The notes: generated by a model from the letters alone, not told the origin. DNA of 64,000 nucleotides from Lederbergia lenta NBRC 16444 (GCF_001591545.1 NZ_BCVC01000001.1:1364001-1428000); one strand, 5' to 3'; numbered from the stretch's first letter, positions 17,221 to 26,684 are shown. Program-made: numbers and translations.

Positions 17221-17317
17221 ATGAAGATGATAACCCTATGATTGCTTATTGATATAACAATAGCTCATAAACGTTGATTTAAGCGCCTTTTATAAAGACA
17301 TTTTAGTTAGATTAGTC

Positions 17318-17333
17318 ATGCTATAATCAGCAT
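17318..17333 (+). promoter_or_regulatory. -10 element overlapped by an inverted repeat
   Basis: A TATAAT at 17322-17327 lies about 35 bases before the isomerase start. ATGCT (17318-17322) and AGCAT (17329-17333) flank it as an inverted repeat with the same six-base spacer as the site at 17205. A repressor bound here would block the -10 box. The -35 region is poor. Confidence 0.5.
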
Positions 17334-17361
17334 AGATATTCAATAAACAGAAGGAGTTTGT

Positions 17362-19101
17362 ATGATGTATAATTTTCGTCCCGAAATAAAGATAGAAAAT
17401 GCTTCCAAGGCTTGTTATGGTTATTCAGAAATTAATGCAGAGCTAAAAAGTAGAATTGGTGCATTACAATCTAATGTTATAACAATAGAATGTTATCCGA
17501 CATTGAATGAAGAAGAATTGCTTAATAAGTTGATTACACCTTTAAATCCAACCTTAATAATTAATGCGCTCGAATTATTTTATGATGTTAAAACGATCAA
17601 TAAAATGATAGAAAGAAATATAACGGATGATCGTATTTTCGGTTTAATGAGCCATCATTCATTCGAAGATTTTATCGATAGACAACAGAAGCAAGCTTTA
17701 GATCAGAAGATTAAACAGGTGCATACAATTGGTGGGAGAGTAGTCATATACGGTGTTGGTGCCAGTTTAGTATACCCAGCAGATCTATTAATCTATGCGG
17801 ATTTAACAAGATGGGAAGTACAAACAAGATACCGTTCAGGAACATATAGCAATTGGCAGGCAGATAATGCTGGTGAGGATTCTTTACGAATGATTAAAAG
17901 AGGCTATTTTTTTGAGTGGCGTGTAGCTGATAAATTAAAAAAGGAGATCTTTAGCAAGATTGATTACTTTTTAGATACGCACATAGAGGGAGAGCCAAAG
18001 TTAATCGATGGAAAAAGTTATCAAGCGGCAATGGGCCAAATTGCAAAACAGCCCTTTTCTTTGGTCCCATTCTTTGACCCGGGTATTTGGGGTGGCCACT
18101 GGATGCAAGAAAAATTTAATTTTCGAAAAGATGAGATAAATTTAGCTTGGAGTTTTAATGGAGTGCCAGAAGAGAATAGTTTAATTTTAAATTTTGATGA
18201 GATAAAAATGGAAGTACCTGCTAATAATCTAGTATTTAGTCAACCGCTCGCATTGCTAGGTGAAAGAGTATATGGACGTTTCGGTGCAGAGTTTCCGATC
18301 CGCTTTAATTTTCTTGATACAATTGGTGGCTCCAATTTAAGTTTACAAGTTCATCCTAAAACGGATTATGTTCAAGATGTATTTGGAGCAAATTATACAC
18401 AAGATGAAAGTTATTACATACTTGAAGCAGCTGATCAAGCGAAAATTTACTTAGGTGTGAAAAATGGGGTCAGCAAGGCACAGTTAATGACTGAATTAAC
18501 AAAAGCAGCAAATGGGGAAGGTTCTTTCCCAGATAAAGAGTTGATTTATCAACAAGAAGTAAAAAAACATGATCATTATTCGATCCCAGGCGGAACGATT
18601 CATTCCAGTGGCGCTAATGCGGTCGTTTTAGAAATTAGTTCTACACCAAATCGTTTTACATTTAAATTATGGGATTGGGACCGCGTCGATTTGGACGGAT
18701 TGCCAAGACCCGTCCATTTAATTCATGGTGAACAAAATATTGATATCACAAGAGATGAGGATTGGGTGAAAAGAGAACTGGTCAATCCATTTGAAGTCAT
18801 TAATAAAGGTCCAGGTTGGCAAGAAGAACGAACAGGTTTGCATGAATTGGAGTTTATTGAAACAAGACGCCATACTTTTTCCGTACCTGTCATACATGAA
18901 AGCCATGGCAGTGTGAATGTTTTTAATCTTGTGGAGGGAGAAGAAGCGATTGTTGAAAGTGTGGATGATTCATTCGCGCCTTTTGTCGTTCATTATGCGC
19001 AAACCTTCATTATCCCGGAGCAAATCAAAACATATAAAATTAGCCCATATGGTACAAGTATCGGCAAGACGATTATGACGATTAAAGCATTTGTACGTTA
19101 A
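17362..19101 (+). CDS. manA: Class I mannose-6-phosphate isomerase with N-terminal extension
   Basis: A 579-residue protein. The C-terminal ~360 residues are a type I phosphomannose isomerase. FDPGIWGGHWMQEKF is the entry segment, NLSLQVHPKTDYVQ near residues 325-338 gives the Q and H zinc ligands, and IPGGTIHSSG near 408-417 holds a further conserved histidine. It converts mannose 6-phosphate to fructose 6-phosphate. Residues 1-210 are extra compared with ordinary ManA; GGRVVIYGVGASLVYPADLLIYADL there is reminiscent of a phosphate-binding kinase-like fold, but a function is not assignable. AAGGAG at 17351-17356 could serve ATG 17362 or 17365. It is the first gene of the mannoside operon. Confidence 0.87.
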   Translation: MMYNFRPEIKIENASKACYGYSEINAELKSRIGALQSNVITIECYPTLNEEELLNKLITPLNPTLIINALELFYDVKTINKMIERNITDDRIFGLMSHHSFEDFIDRQQKQALDQKIKQVHTIGGRVVIYGVGASLVYPADLLIYADLTRWEVQTRYRSGTYSNWQADNAGEDSLRMIKRGYFFEWRVADKLKKEIFSKIDYFLDTHIEGEPKLIDGKSYQAAMGQIAKQPFSLVPFFDPGIWGGHWMQEKFNFRKDEINLAWSFNGVPEENSLILNFDEIKMEVPANNLVFSQPLALLGERVYGRFGAEFPIRFNFLDTIGGSNLSLQVHPKTDYVQDVFGANYTQDESYYILEAADQAKIYLGVKNGVSKAQLMTELTKAANGEGSFPDKELIYQQEVKKHDHYSIPGGTIHSSGANAVVLEISSTPNRFTFKLWDWDRVDLDGLPRPVHLIHGEQNIDITRDEDWVKRELVNPFEVINKGPGWQEERTGLHELEFIETRRHTFSVPVIHESHGSVNVFNLVEGEEAIVESVDDSFAPFVVHYAQTFIIPEQIKTYKISPYGTSIGKTIMTIKAFVR

Positions 19102-19115
19102 AAAGGAGGGGGCAA

Positions 19116-20042
19116 TTGTTGTTCAAACGATACTACCTATGTTTAGATGTTGGCGGTACTGAAATTAAGGTGAATATCTTAAATAAGCAAAAACAACCTT
19201 TTTACACAGAAAATATTTGCTATGAATCAAAAGCTAGGCTGGATCAACATAGTATCCTCCAACATTTTAAAACGATCATTACAGAACATCTCCAAATCAT
19301 GAATGAAAATGGGGCACAATTATTAGGGATTGGCGTTGCTTTTCCAGGTCCTTTTGATTACGAAAACGGCATTAGTTTGATGCGAGGCATTAGGAAGTAT
19401 GATGCAATCTATCAAGTCAATTTAAAAGAATGCATAAGGCAGTGGATCATTAAGTTAGGCTTTCAAACTACCACACCAATCATCTTTGAAAATGATGCGA
19501 CTAGTTTTGCTAAAGGAGAATATTATTACGGTGTAGCAAAAGGACAGAATAAAGCGATGTTCATCACATTAGGCACTGGATGTGGTTCTACATTTATGGA
19601 GGATCAGCGTATTGTCAAAAATAAATATGGCTTAAATGAAGCAGGCATGGTCTATGATACGCCTTTTTTAGGAGGGACCATGGATGAATGTCTGTCAGCA
19701 AAGGGATTAATGGAAATTGCCAAAGCTAATAATGTAACGAATGTAGATGGCTATCACCTCTTTGTAGCTGCTGAAAATAGGGATGTGAGAGCACAACGGG
19801 TTTTCAGCCAATTTGGCACACAAATAGCGCAAGGTCTTCGTCCATTTATGCTGTCTTTTGCACCAGATATACTAGTGTTTGGTGGTCAAATCAGCCAGAG
19901 TTTAAAATGGATGATTAATAGTATGCAAGAACAGCTCACTAAAAGTGGTATAATACCGCCCCACATTTGTGCCTCACGTAATACTAGTTTAGCAACATTA
20001 ACAGGTTTGGTTCAAACATTAGAAAAAATACAGGAGTGTTGA
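19116..20042 (+). CDS. ROK family sugar kinase lacking the zinc motif
   Basis: A 308-residue ROK protein. CLDVGGTEIKVNIL is the phosphate-1 motif, GVAFPGPFDYENG and FENDATSFAKGEYYYG (with the catalytic aspartate in END) follow, and FITLGTGCGSTF is the second phosphate motif. The usual ROK cysteine cluster C-x-C-G-x-x-G-C-x-E is missing; the corresponding segment reads GGTMDECLSAKGL. It probably phosphorylates mannose (or a mannoside) to the 6-phosphate used by the preceding isomerase. TTG start after AAAGGAGGGGG. It ends three bases before the next start codon. Confidence 0.85.
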   Translation: MLFKRYYLCLDVGGTEIKVNILNKQKQPFYTENICYESKARLDQHSILQHFKTIITEHLQIMNENGAQLLGIGVAFPGPFDYENGISLMRGIRKYDAIYQVNLKECIRQWIIKLGFQTTTPIIFENDATSFAKGEYYYGVAKGQNKAMFITLGTGCGSTFMEDQRIVKNKYGLNEAGMVYDTPFLGGTMDECLSAKGLMEIAKANNVTNVDGYHLFVAAENRDVRAQRVFSQFGTQIAQGLRPFMLSFAPDILVFGGQISQSLKWMINSMQEQLTKSGIIPPHICASRNTSLATLTGLVQTLEKIQEC

Positions 20043-20044
20043 TT

Positions 20045-22504
20045 ATGACAAAAAAGTGGAAAATTTATTTAATACATCATTCGCATACGGATATTGGCTA
20101 TACGGAACGCCAAGAGAAAATTGAGCGTTTTCATGTCGATTATATTAAAAAAGTCATTCGTATTTTAGATGACATAACAGCGGGGAAAAAGCCTGAATGG
20201 GAAGGCTATAAATATACTTGTGAAAACTATTGGCAAGTGGAACAGTTTTTGAAGAATAGTACGATAGAAGAGCAAGAGAAATTTGAGCATTATGTGCATA
20301 AAGGCTTAATTGATATATCTTTAACTTATTTAAATTTAACGGAGTTAGTGGACATGGATGTTTTAGCTAAAAAGTTAAGTGATGGCCGCAACTATGCTAA
20401 TGAGAAACAAATGAAACTAAACTCCGCAATGACTGCTGATATTAATGGCTATTCTTGGGGTTATGCTGAGGCAATGTATCAAAATGGGATTACAAACTTC
20501 TTTTCTTGTTTACATACACATCACGGCATGTTTCCTTTATATAAAAAACAAACACCATTCTTTTGGGAAACACCAAATGGGAATAAAGTTTTAGTATGGA
20601 ATGGTGATCACTACCAACTTGGCAATGAATTTATGTTACTACCTAATACGAATATTTCTTACCAAATTCGTGACGAGTTTAGTGGAGATTGGGATACAGA
20701 TCAATTTGAAGTTACGGAAGAAAGGGTCTTTAGATATGTTAAAAATCTGGAAATGGAAGGGTATCCATACGCATTTGTCCCAGCAATGATTTCTGGTGTG
20801 ATGACTGACAATGCCCCGCCGAATCCGAGAATGATGGAAATTATCCATCGTTTTAATGAGAAACATGGCGAGCAAATTGAGTTTGAAGTGGTCACTTTAA
20901 ATCAATTCTTTGAGATTTTACGCAATGAAACAATTGATATACCTACTTATGCTGGTGATTGGCCTGATTGGTGGGCTGACGGAGTCGGTTCGACACCTGC
21001 CCCAACGAAAATTTATCGCGATGCGCAACGAAAATATCAATTATCGAAGAAACTAGATCCTAATGGGCAACTAGGTAATCCAATATATTTAGCAGACGCT
21101 GAGCATCAATTGATGATGTATGCGGAACATACTTGGGGCTATTCTTCTTCAGTGGGTGAACCTTGGAATACGTTAGTGAATGATTTAGATTATCGTAAAG
21201 GTGCCTATGCGGTAAACGCAAACTCACTTATTTCAAGAAATTTAGATGAGGTATTGGCTAATTTAGGCGAAGAATCATTACAGGCTGATCGTGAGAAGTA
21301 TTTTAAGGTTATTAACCCGCATGAGCGCCCTGTGACTGATTATACGAAGGTTCATATTAAGCACTGGGAAGATGTAGATGGCGAATATTTTCATTTCAAA
21401 AAAGACGGATTTATTGAGGTCGTAGATTGTCAAACGAACGAAATTCTAGCATCCCAAGTTGTGATGGTGCCTGGTGGAAATGATATCGAATTTAAGATTT
21501 CATTAGCTGCTAAACAAGATCGCTTAGTTAAAGTTCGCCAAATAATGGATAAACCAGCTGGTGGAACAGAATCTAACCATGCCTATCGCGGAAATGATGG
21601 TGTATCGGATTTAGCTCCGTATCCTGGTTACGAGCGACCGACGAATCATCATATTGTTGAAACAGATCATTACCGGATTACTTTTAATGATACGACAGGA
21701 ATTGAACAAATGATTGCTAAAGCAACAGGTAAGAACTTGATCCACCCTCATGCAGTACATGCCCCTTTTACAGGTGTATATGAGAAAACACCAATTACTA
21801 CAGATGCATGCCAAGAACGACGTAGAATGGGAAGAAATCGTAAAGGCCGTATCACAGAACGTGATGTTGCCAAATTGGTTGCAATTGATCAAATCGCTGA
21901 TGGCGCGCTGTACACGACAATTAAGATGGAGTTTGCCTTAGAAGGTACCAATATGTATGTGGTTATGTTAAGGGTTTATAAACAATTGCCAAAAATTGCT
22001 GTAACTGTTCGGATTCAGAAACAAAATGAGTGGGCACCAGAAAACTTATACCTTCCACTGCCTTTTGGTGATGGGGAGAATCACGAACTATATGCAGAGA
22101 AAACAGGATCTGTCTTTAGACCGGCGATTGACCAAATTCCTGGAAGTAATATTGACTTTTATTTATTACAAAATGGCATGATCTTTAAAAATAAAGACCA
22201 AGATTTGCTGGTCGCTCTCAAAGATAATCCATTAGTTACGCTTGGAACTTTAGCACATCACGAGATTGAATTAAGCAATGAACAGACAAAGATAAAAAAT
22301 AAAGACCTTGTGTATTCATGGGTGATGAATAACTTCTGGGAAACGAATTTCAAAGTTGATTTATCTGGTTTTTATGAGTTCGACTATCAGTTATATCTCT
22401 CAGGAGACAATGAAGCACCAGAAGCATTGATCGAGAAATGTCAGGAATTAAATGAAGGCTTGGTTGCCTTTGCATATAATCCGCAAGAAAATGAGATTGG
22501 CTAA
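20045..22504 (+). CDS. GH38-like alpha-mannosidase (cytoplasmic)
   Basis: An 819-residue glycosidase without signal peptide. The GH38 metal and catalytic sites are visible: H-x-D in HHSHTDIGYT (residues 11-20), the nucleophile aspartate in MTADINGYS (about 128-136), and the later metal histidine in YAEHTWGY (about 359-366). The rest contains the three-helix bundle and the large beta domains of the family. AGGAG at 20032-20036 selects ATG 20045 over the in-frame GTG 20036. It should release mannose from imported oligomannosides or mannosylated glycans. It is longer than, and quite different from, the second mannosidase downstream. Confidence 0.82.
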   Translation: MTKKWKIYLIHHSHTDIGYTERQEKIERFHVDYIKKVIRILDDITAGKKPEWEGYKYTCENYWQVEQFLKNSTIEEQEKFEHYVHKGLIDISLTYLNLTELVDMDVLAKKLSDGRNYANEKQMKLNSAMTADINGYSWGYAEAMYQNGITNFFSCLHTHHGMFPLYKKQTPFFWETPNGNKVLVWNGDHYQLGNEFMLLPNTNISYQIRDEFSGDWDTDQFEVTEERVFRYVKNLEMEGYPYAFVPAMISGVMTDNAPPNPRMMEIIHRFNEKHGEQIEFEVVTLNQFFEILRNETIDIPTYAGDWPDWWADGVGSTPAPTKIYRDAQRKYQLSKKLDPNGQLGNPIYLADAEHQLMMYAEHTWGYSSSVGEPWNTLVNDLDYRKGAYAVNANSLISRNLDEVLANLGEESLQADREKYFKVINPHERPVTDYTKVHIKHWEDVDGEYFHFKKDGFIEVVDCQTNEILASQVVMVPGGNDIEFKISLAAKQDRLVKVRQIMDKPAGGTESNHAYRGNDGVSDLAPYPGYERPTNHHIVETDHYRITFNDTTGIEQMIAKATGKNLIHPHAVHAPFTGVYEKTPITTDACQERRRMGRNRKGRITERDVAKLVAIDQIADGALYTTIKMEFALEGTNMYVVMLRVYKQLPKIAVTVRIQKQNEWAPENLYLPLPFGDGENHELYAEKTGSVFRPAIDQIPGSNIDFYLLQNGMIFKNKDQDLLVALKDNPLVTLGTLAHHEIELSNEQTKIKNKDLVYSWVMNNFWETNFKVDLSGFYEFDYQLYLSGDNEAPEALIEKCQELNEGLVAFAYNPQENEIG

Positions 22505-22519
22505 GAGGTGAAATAGATA

Positions 22520-24613
22520 ATGAAAAAGAAATTACATGTAGTCTTTAAAACGCACTTAGATATTGGCTTTACTGATCTTGCAGAAAGAGTAACAACCCAA
22601 TATTTAGATGATTTTATTCCTCGGGCTTTAGCCATTGGAGAAGCATTACCAACAAAATTTGTTTGGACTACAGGGTCATGGCTGATTGATTATTACCTTA
22701 ACCATCCAGAGGTGGCGAAAGAAGATAAAGCAAGAATGGAACAAGCGATCAAAAATGGTACCATTAAGTGGCATGGCTTACCTGTGACGACACATACAGA
22801 ACTGATGGACCGCCGTTTGTTTGAGTATGGTTTGTCGATTTCCAAGGAACTCGATTTGACATATAAGCAACAAACAATTGCAGCGAAAATGACGGATGTG
22901 CCAGGCCATTCGATTGCGATTATTCCATTAATGGCGGAGGCGGGTTTGAAGTATTTACACATTGGCGTGAATGCGAGCTCTGCGATTCCAAATGTACCGG
23001 AGATGTTTGTTTGGCGCGCGAAAGATGGGTCGGAAATCGTTGTCCATTATGCACAGGATTATGGGGAAACATTCATGCGTGATGGATGGCAAGATATGCT
23101 CTATTTTGCCCATAGCCATGATAACCAAGGGCCACCTAAAGATACTGCGGAAGTGACAGCACTTTTTGCTAAATTAGTAGAAGAATACCCTGATGTAGAG
23201 GTAGTTGCATCTAGCCTAGATGAGTTTGCGACAGCGGCATGGGCGAAAAAAGATACATTACCAGTGATTGAAGAAGAAATAGCTGATAGTTGGATTCATG
23301 GCGTTTCTTCTGATCCGAAGAAAATCGCGGATTATAAAATCCTATTAGATTTACGTGATAGCTGGATAGATAGTGGTGCAATGGTAATCGATAGCCAAGA
23401 GTACAAAGATTTCTCAGAGCAATTAATGTTAATTGCAGAACATACTTGGGGTGGTAATGGCAATGTCTTTTTACCCGATTATCGGAATTACCGGATAGCG
23501 GATTTTAAAGCGGCGAGAGCCAAAGATAAAATTACCTTTAATCATGATCGCACTACGATGGATTTTGCTGATTTGATGTCTCTCATTAGTACAAATATCG
23601 AGAGTCAATCAGACGCGAATCGGAGGTCATACCGTTTATATGAAGCGTCATGGCAAGAACAAAGAGACTACTTGCATAAGGCGATCGCAGCTTTAAATGA
23701 GGAGCGTCGTCAAGAAGCGCTGGAAGCAGTGGACAGCAAACGCTCAGCAATTACACCTTTAGAAACGAGCATAGAAGCTGTAATACCTGGTAAAACGTAT
23801 CAATTTGCAGGTTTTAGCCTTGCATTTTCGACAACCGGGGGCATGAATAAGTTAGAAGTGAATGGGCATCGCTTACTAAAAGATGGTAAAGAATTTGGTA
23901 AACTATCTTATGAACGTTTTGATTTTGCGAACTATAGTAATTTTTTAAGTAAGTACAGTCGTTTAACGCGTTGGACATCTAGTTGGGCTTTAGTCGATTT
24001 TGCGAAACGTGGAATCGAGGCTTATCAGGAGATTAGACATGAAGTATTAATGCCATCGATTGCAAGGTCGAGCATGAAGCAGCTAGCTGATGTGGTTGAT
24101 GTCGAATTTGACTTAGTTTTTACAGCTTACGAGCAAGCACAGTGGGGCGTACCTAAACAAATAAGACTGACATATCAAATCGATTTAATCCGCAAAGAAA
24201 TTGTTGGAAGTCTAAAATGGAATAGTAAAGAAGCGAACCGCATGCCAGAAGCATATTGGTTAGAGACTAGTTTGACTGTTGCTAATCCGTACCGCTGGCA
24301 AATGGCGAAATTAAATGAAAAACTTTCCCCATATGATGTGGTAGAGAATGGAAATCGCAATATGCATGCTTTGACAAAAGAAGGGCTAACTTATCAAGGT
24401 ATTGAAGGGAACCTATCTATCCAGAGCTTTGATGCACCTGTATTTTCTTTTGGTCGTCGGGGATTACTCCTTTTTGACAATCAACAACCATCATTAAATG
24501 ACGGAATTTATGTAAATCTCTTTAACAACACGTGGGGGACGAATTTTCCAGCGTGGTTTGAGGACGATATGCTTTTCCGTTTTGGTGCAAAATTAGCTTG
24601 TGATAAGAATTGA
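22520..24613 (+). CDS. GH38-like glycosidase (DUF5054 type)
   Basis: A 697-residue protein without signal peptide. It begins KKKLHVVFKTHLDIGFTDLAERV, with the H-x-D metal ligands at residues 12 and 14. KMTDVPGHSIAI near 123-134 carries the putative nucleophile aspartate, and IAEHTWGGNGN near 305-315 the later histidine. This layout matches the DUF5054 branch of the GH38 clan. It starts 15 bases after the preceding mannosidase, so the two are co-transcribed and probably cut different linkages of one substrate. The specificity is unproven. Confidence 0.8.
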   Translation: MKKKLHVVFKTHLDIGFTDLAERVTTQYLDDFIPRALAIGEALPTKFVWTTGSWLIDYYLNHPEVAKEDKARMEQAIKNGTIKWHGLPVTTHTELMDRRLFEYGLSISKELDLTYKQQTIAAKMTDVPGHSIAIIPLMAEAGLKYLHIGVNASSAIPNVPEMFVWRAKDGSEIVVHYAQDYGETFMRDGWQDMLYFAHSHDNQGPPKDTAEVTALFAKLVEEYPDVEVVASSLDEFATAAWAKKDTLPVIEEEIADSWIHGVSSDPKKIADYKILLDLRDSWIDSGAMVIDSQEYKDFSEQLMLIAEHTWGGNGNVFLPDYRNYRIADFKAARAKDKITFNHDRTTMDFADLMSLISTNIESQSDANRRSYRLYEASWQEQRDYLHKAIAALNEERRQEALEAVDSKRSAITPLETSIEAVIPGKTYQFAGFSLAFSTTGGMNKLEVNGHRLLKDGKEFGKLSYERFDFANYSNFLSKYSRLTRWTSSWALVDFAKRGIEAYQEIRHEVLMPSIARSSMKQLADVVDVEFDLVFTAYEQAQWGVPKQIRLTYQIDLIRKEIVGSLKWNSKEANRMPEAYWLETSLTVANPYRWQMAKLNEKLSPYDVVENGNRNMHALTKEGLTYQGIEGNLSIQSFDAPVFSFGRRGLLLFDNQQPSLNDGIYVNLFNNTWGTNFPAWFEDDMLFRFGAKLACDKN

Positions 24614-24778
24614 CTATTATATAAGGCCGGGAAACAGCGTAATAAGAAGTTCAATAGAAATCTTTCCTTCTATGAATTTTCCATTGGCGGTACAATTAAA
24701 ATGTTTGATATGAAAAAAAGAAAATTACATTTTAATGAGGAAACCCCATTCGATTTATATTCTGAGATGAAATACTAA
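24614..24778 (+). pseudogene. C-terminal gene remnant after the mannosidase operon
   Basis: Fifty-four codons stay open directly after the mannosidase stop codon, in the same frame, and end at TAA 24776-24778. The sequence (YEFSIGGTIKMFDM, HFNEETPFDLYSEMKY) is protein-like but I cannot place it. It has no ribosome site. It lies exactly at the left edge of the right repeat copy, so it may be the broken end of a gene from the integrated module or its target. Confidence 0.4.
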
Positions 24779-25241
24779 ATGAATATAGAAGAGAACAATA
24801 TTATTATCAGCATACACGGAAATATGATGACAATCATAATGAATGAAAATGATCAGCAGTATGGCTATGATTTTGGAAAAATGTACATGTAAACTATTAT
24901 CTTTTTACGAAAATAAATGAAGTGATGTGGGGAGGTTAGGGGGTCAACTCATCATACATATAATTAAATCCGGCCAAACTAAATACCATGATGTAATAAG
25001 CATCATGGTATTTAGTCTATAATCGAAATAAAATTTGCGTTAGCTTCTTATTCTACAATCGCTTATATTATGTATTCTAGAAAATTAACACATAGGTTAT
25101 GCTATTTTGCTAACGCTTCTTCGATTTGTGTTTTCAATTCGGTTGCAGATAATTCTGTAGGATATTGAAATTCCTTATTATTGATAAATACAGTAGGCAC
25201 CATTTTCACATTTCTGCTGATCGCCTCTGTAGTTACATTCA
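24772..25241. repeat. Right copy of the diverged ~460-bp direct repeat
   Basis: Colinear with 15957-16411. Here the phosphatase end (24775 to about 24960) is ruined by an early +1 frameshift and substitutions, although GATCAGCAGTATGG and the HGN region survive. The DsbA-like gene end (from 25102) is intact. The hairpin CCATGATG/CATCATGG is kept at about 24986-25012. The shared ACAATCGCTTATATTATGTA lies just before the DsbA stop codon. Confidence 0.85.
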
Positions 25242-25629
25242 GACTAATTTCGGTATTTTTCGGTTCTTCTTTTAATTGATATTTTTGCACTAATAGATTT
25301 TTGATTTCTTGATTGTTCAACTGATCCCATTGCCCTTGAGTCTCAAATAAATCCCTTAATATTTCTTTTACTCGCGAAGGGTTCTCATAATCTAGGAACA
25401 GATTAACTAGTGTTCCGTTTAAAAGCATCTCTCTTGGCTTATCATAATGCTTTACAATAAATTCAACTTGGCCATTTTCTAAGTAATCTTTTAACACCAC
25501 TTCTGCAACCCCATAAAATGTAGCGCAATAAGGACAAGTTAAATTTAAGAACACTTCAACCTTTACCGCAGCGTCCTTCTTTCCAAAACTGAACTGTCTA
25601 TTCTTTATCTGATCTGTCATTTTACTCAC
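25102..25629 (-). CDS. DsbA-like thiol-disulfide oxidoreductase, no signal peptide
   Basis: A 175-residue protein of the DsbA/thioredoxin-like class. VEVFLNLTCPYCATFYG places the active site CPYC near residues 33-36. The helical insert follows, and the thioredoxin cis-proline is in KMVPTVFINNKEF. Unlike BdbD it has no signal peptide or lipobox, so it probably works in the cytoplasm, perhaps as an isomerase or a stress protein. The start may be GTG 25629 or ATG 25620. A ruined copy of its 3' end lies at about 16290-16411, across the mannosidase module. Confidence 0.8.
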   Translation of the reverse strand: MSKMTDQIKNRQFSFGKKDAAVKVEVFLNLTCPYCATFYGVAEVVLKDYLENGQVEFIVKHYDKPREMLLNGTLVNLFLDYENPSRVKEILRDLFETQGQWDQLNNQEIKNLLVQKYQLKEEPKNTEISLNVTTEAISRNVKMVPTVFINNKEFQYPTELSATELKTQIEEALAK

Positions 25630-25942
25630 TCGCTTTCCAAAGTTTCACCATATTTTTTAATCATAACAATCCCTACCTAAATAATCAACTTTATAGTTAT
25701 TATGTATTCTATTTTAAGTCTAATCTCTAAATTAATTGTAAATAACAACAGAAGTATTTTAAATATTGATTTCTGAATGACACGAGAATATTGCAGACCA
25801 ATATCATACATTTAGTGCTTTCCTATATAACACCATGCACTTAATGGCTGACAAATGATAAGCGTTTGTTATAGGATAGTGATGATGGATTGGATGGGCA
25901 AAACCTTAGGAAAAAAACTCCATAAATAAGGAAGTGTTAAAC

Positions 25943-26650
25943 GTGAAGTTAGAAATGGTTATGCAGGAGCTTGAAGCCCTCGGCAAGGAACGAACTAAAA
26001 AAATATACTTATCTAATGGTGCACACGAGCCGCTTTTTGGCGTGGCTACTGGCGCTATGAAACCAATCTCAAAGAAAATAAAAATAAATCAGGCTTTAGC
26101 TGATGAGCTTTATGCCACAGGGAACTACGATGCAATGTACTTTGCAGGCATTATTGCAGATCCAAAAGCAATGACTGAGTCGGATTTTGATCGTTGGATG
26201 GAATCCGCATATTTTTATATGCTATCTGATTATGTCGTTGCAGTAACTTTAGCGGAAGCAGATATTGCACAAGAAGTTGCTGATAAATGGATTGGATGCG
26301 GTGAAGAGCTAAGGATGTCTGCGGGTTGGAGTTGCTACTGCTGGCTTTTAGGTAATCGCAAGGACCTTGAGTTTTCTGAAATTAAGATTGCCAATATGCT
26401 TGAAATGGTTAAAAACACAATTCACGATTCTCCCGAACGAACAAAAGCCTCAATGAATAATTTTCTATACACCGTAGGGATTTCATATTTGCCGCTTCAT
26501 GAAAAGGCAGTTGAGACTGCAAAGGCAATAGGTACAGTAGAAATTAAAAGGGACAAGAAAAAAAACAGTTTCCTAAACGCTTACGACAGTATTCAAAAAG
26601 AAGTCGATAGAGGGAGGCTAGGTTTCAAAAGAAAATATGTAAGATGTTAA
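25943..26650 (+). CDS. DNA alkylation repair enzyme (AlkD-like)
   Basis: A protein of about 235 residues rich in two-helix HEAT-like repeats, matching the DNA alkylation repair family. Visible segments are VMQELEALGKERTKKIYLSNGAHEPLFGV, MKPISKKIKINQALADELY, the central DFDRWMESAYFYMLSDYVVAVTLAE, and a final cationic tail. AlkD removes positively charged alkylated bases without base flipping. GTG 25934 overlaps the AAGGAAG site, so GTG 25943 is the likely start. A strong terminator follows. Confidence 0.78.
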   Translation: MKLEMVMQELEALGKERTKKIYLSNGAHEPLFGVATGAMKPISKKIKINQALADELYATGNYDAMYFAGIIADPKAMTESDFDRWMESAYFYMLSDYVVAVTLAEADIAQEVADKWIGCGEELRMSAGWSCYCWLLGNRKDLEFSEIKIANMLEMVKNTIHDSPERTKASMNNFLYTVGISYLPLHEKAVETAKAIGTVEIKRDKKKNSFLNAYDSIQKEVDRGRLGFKRKYVRC

Positions 26651-26684
26651 TAATTATCAACATCACGTAATAATCCTCATTTAA

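Noticed and set aside
20639-21892. Minus-strand open frames inside the mannosidase genes
   Set aside because: They are cysteine- and isoleucine-rich shadows without initiation signals, antisense to clear GH38 genes.
15957-25241. Transposon or insertion-sequence origin of the mannosidase module
   Set aside because: No transposase gene or terminal inverted repeats were found. The flanking repeats are long, gene-derived and direct, which fits homologous integration better.
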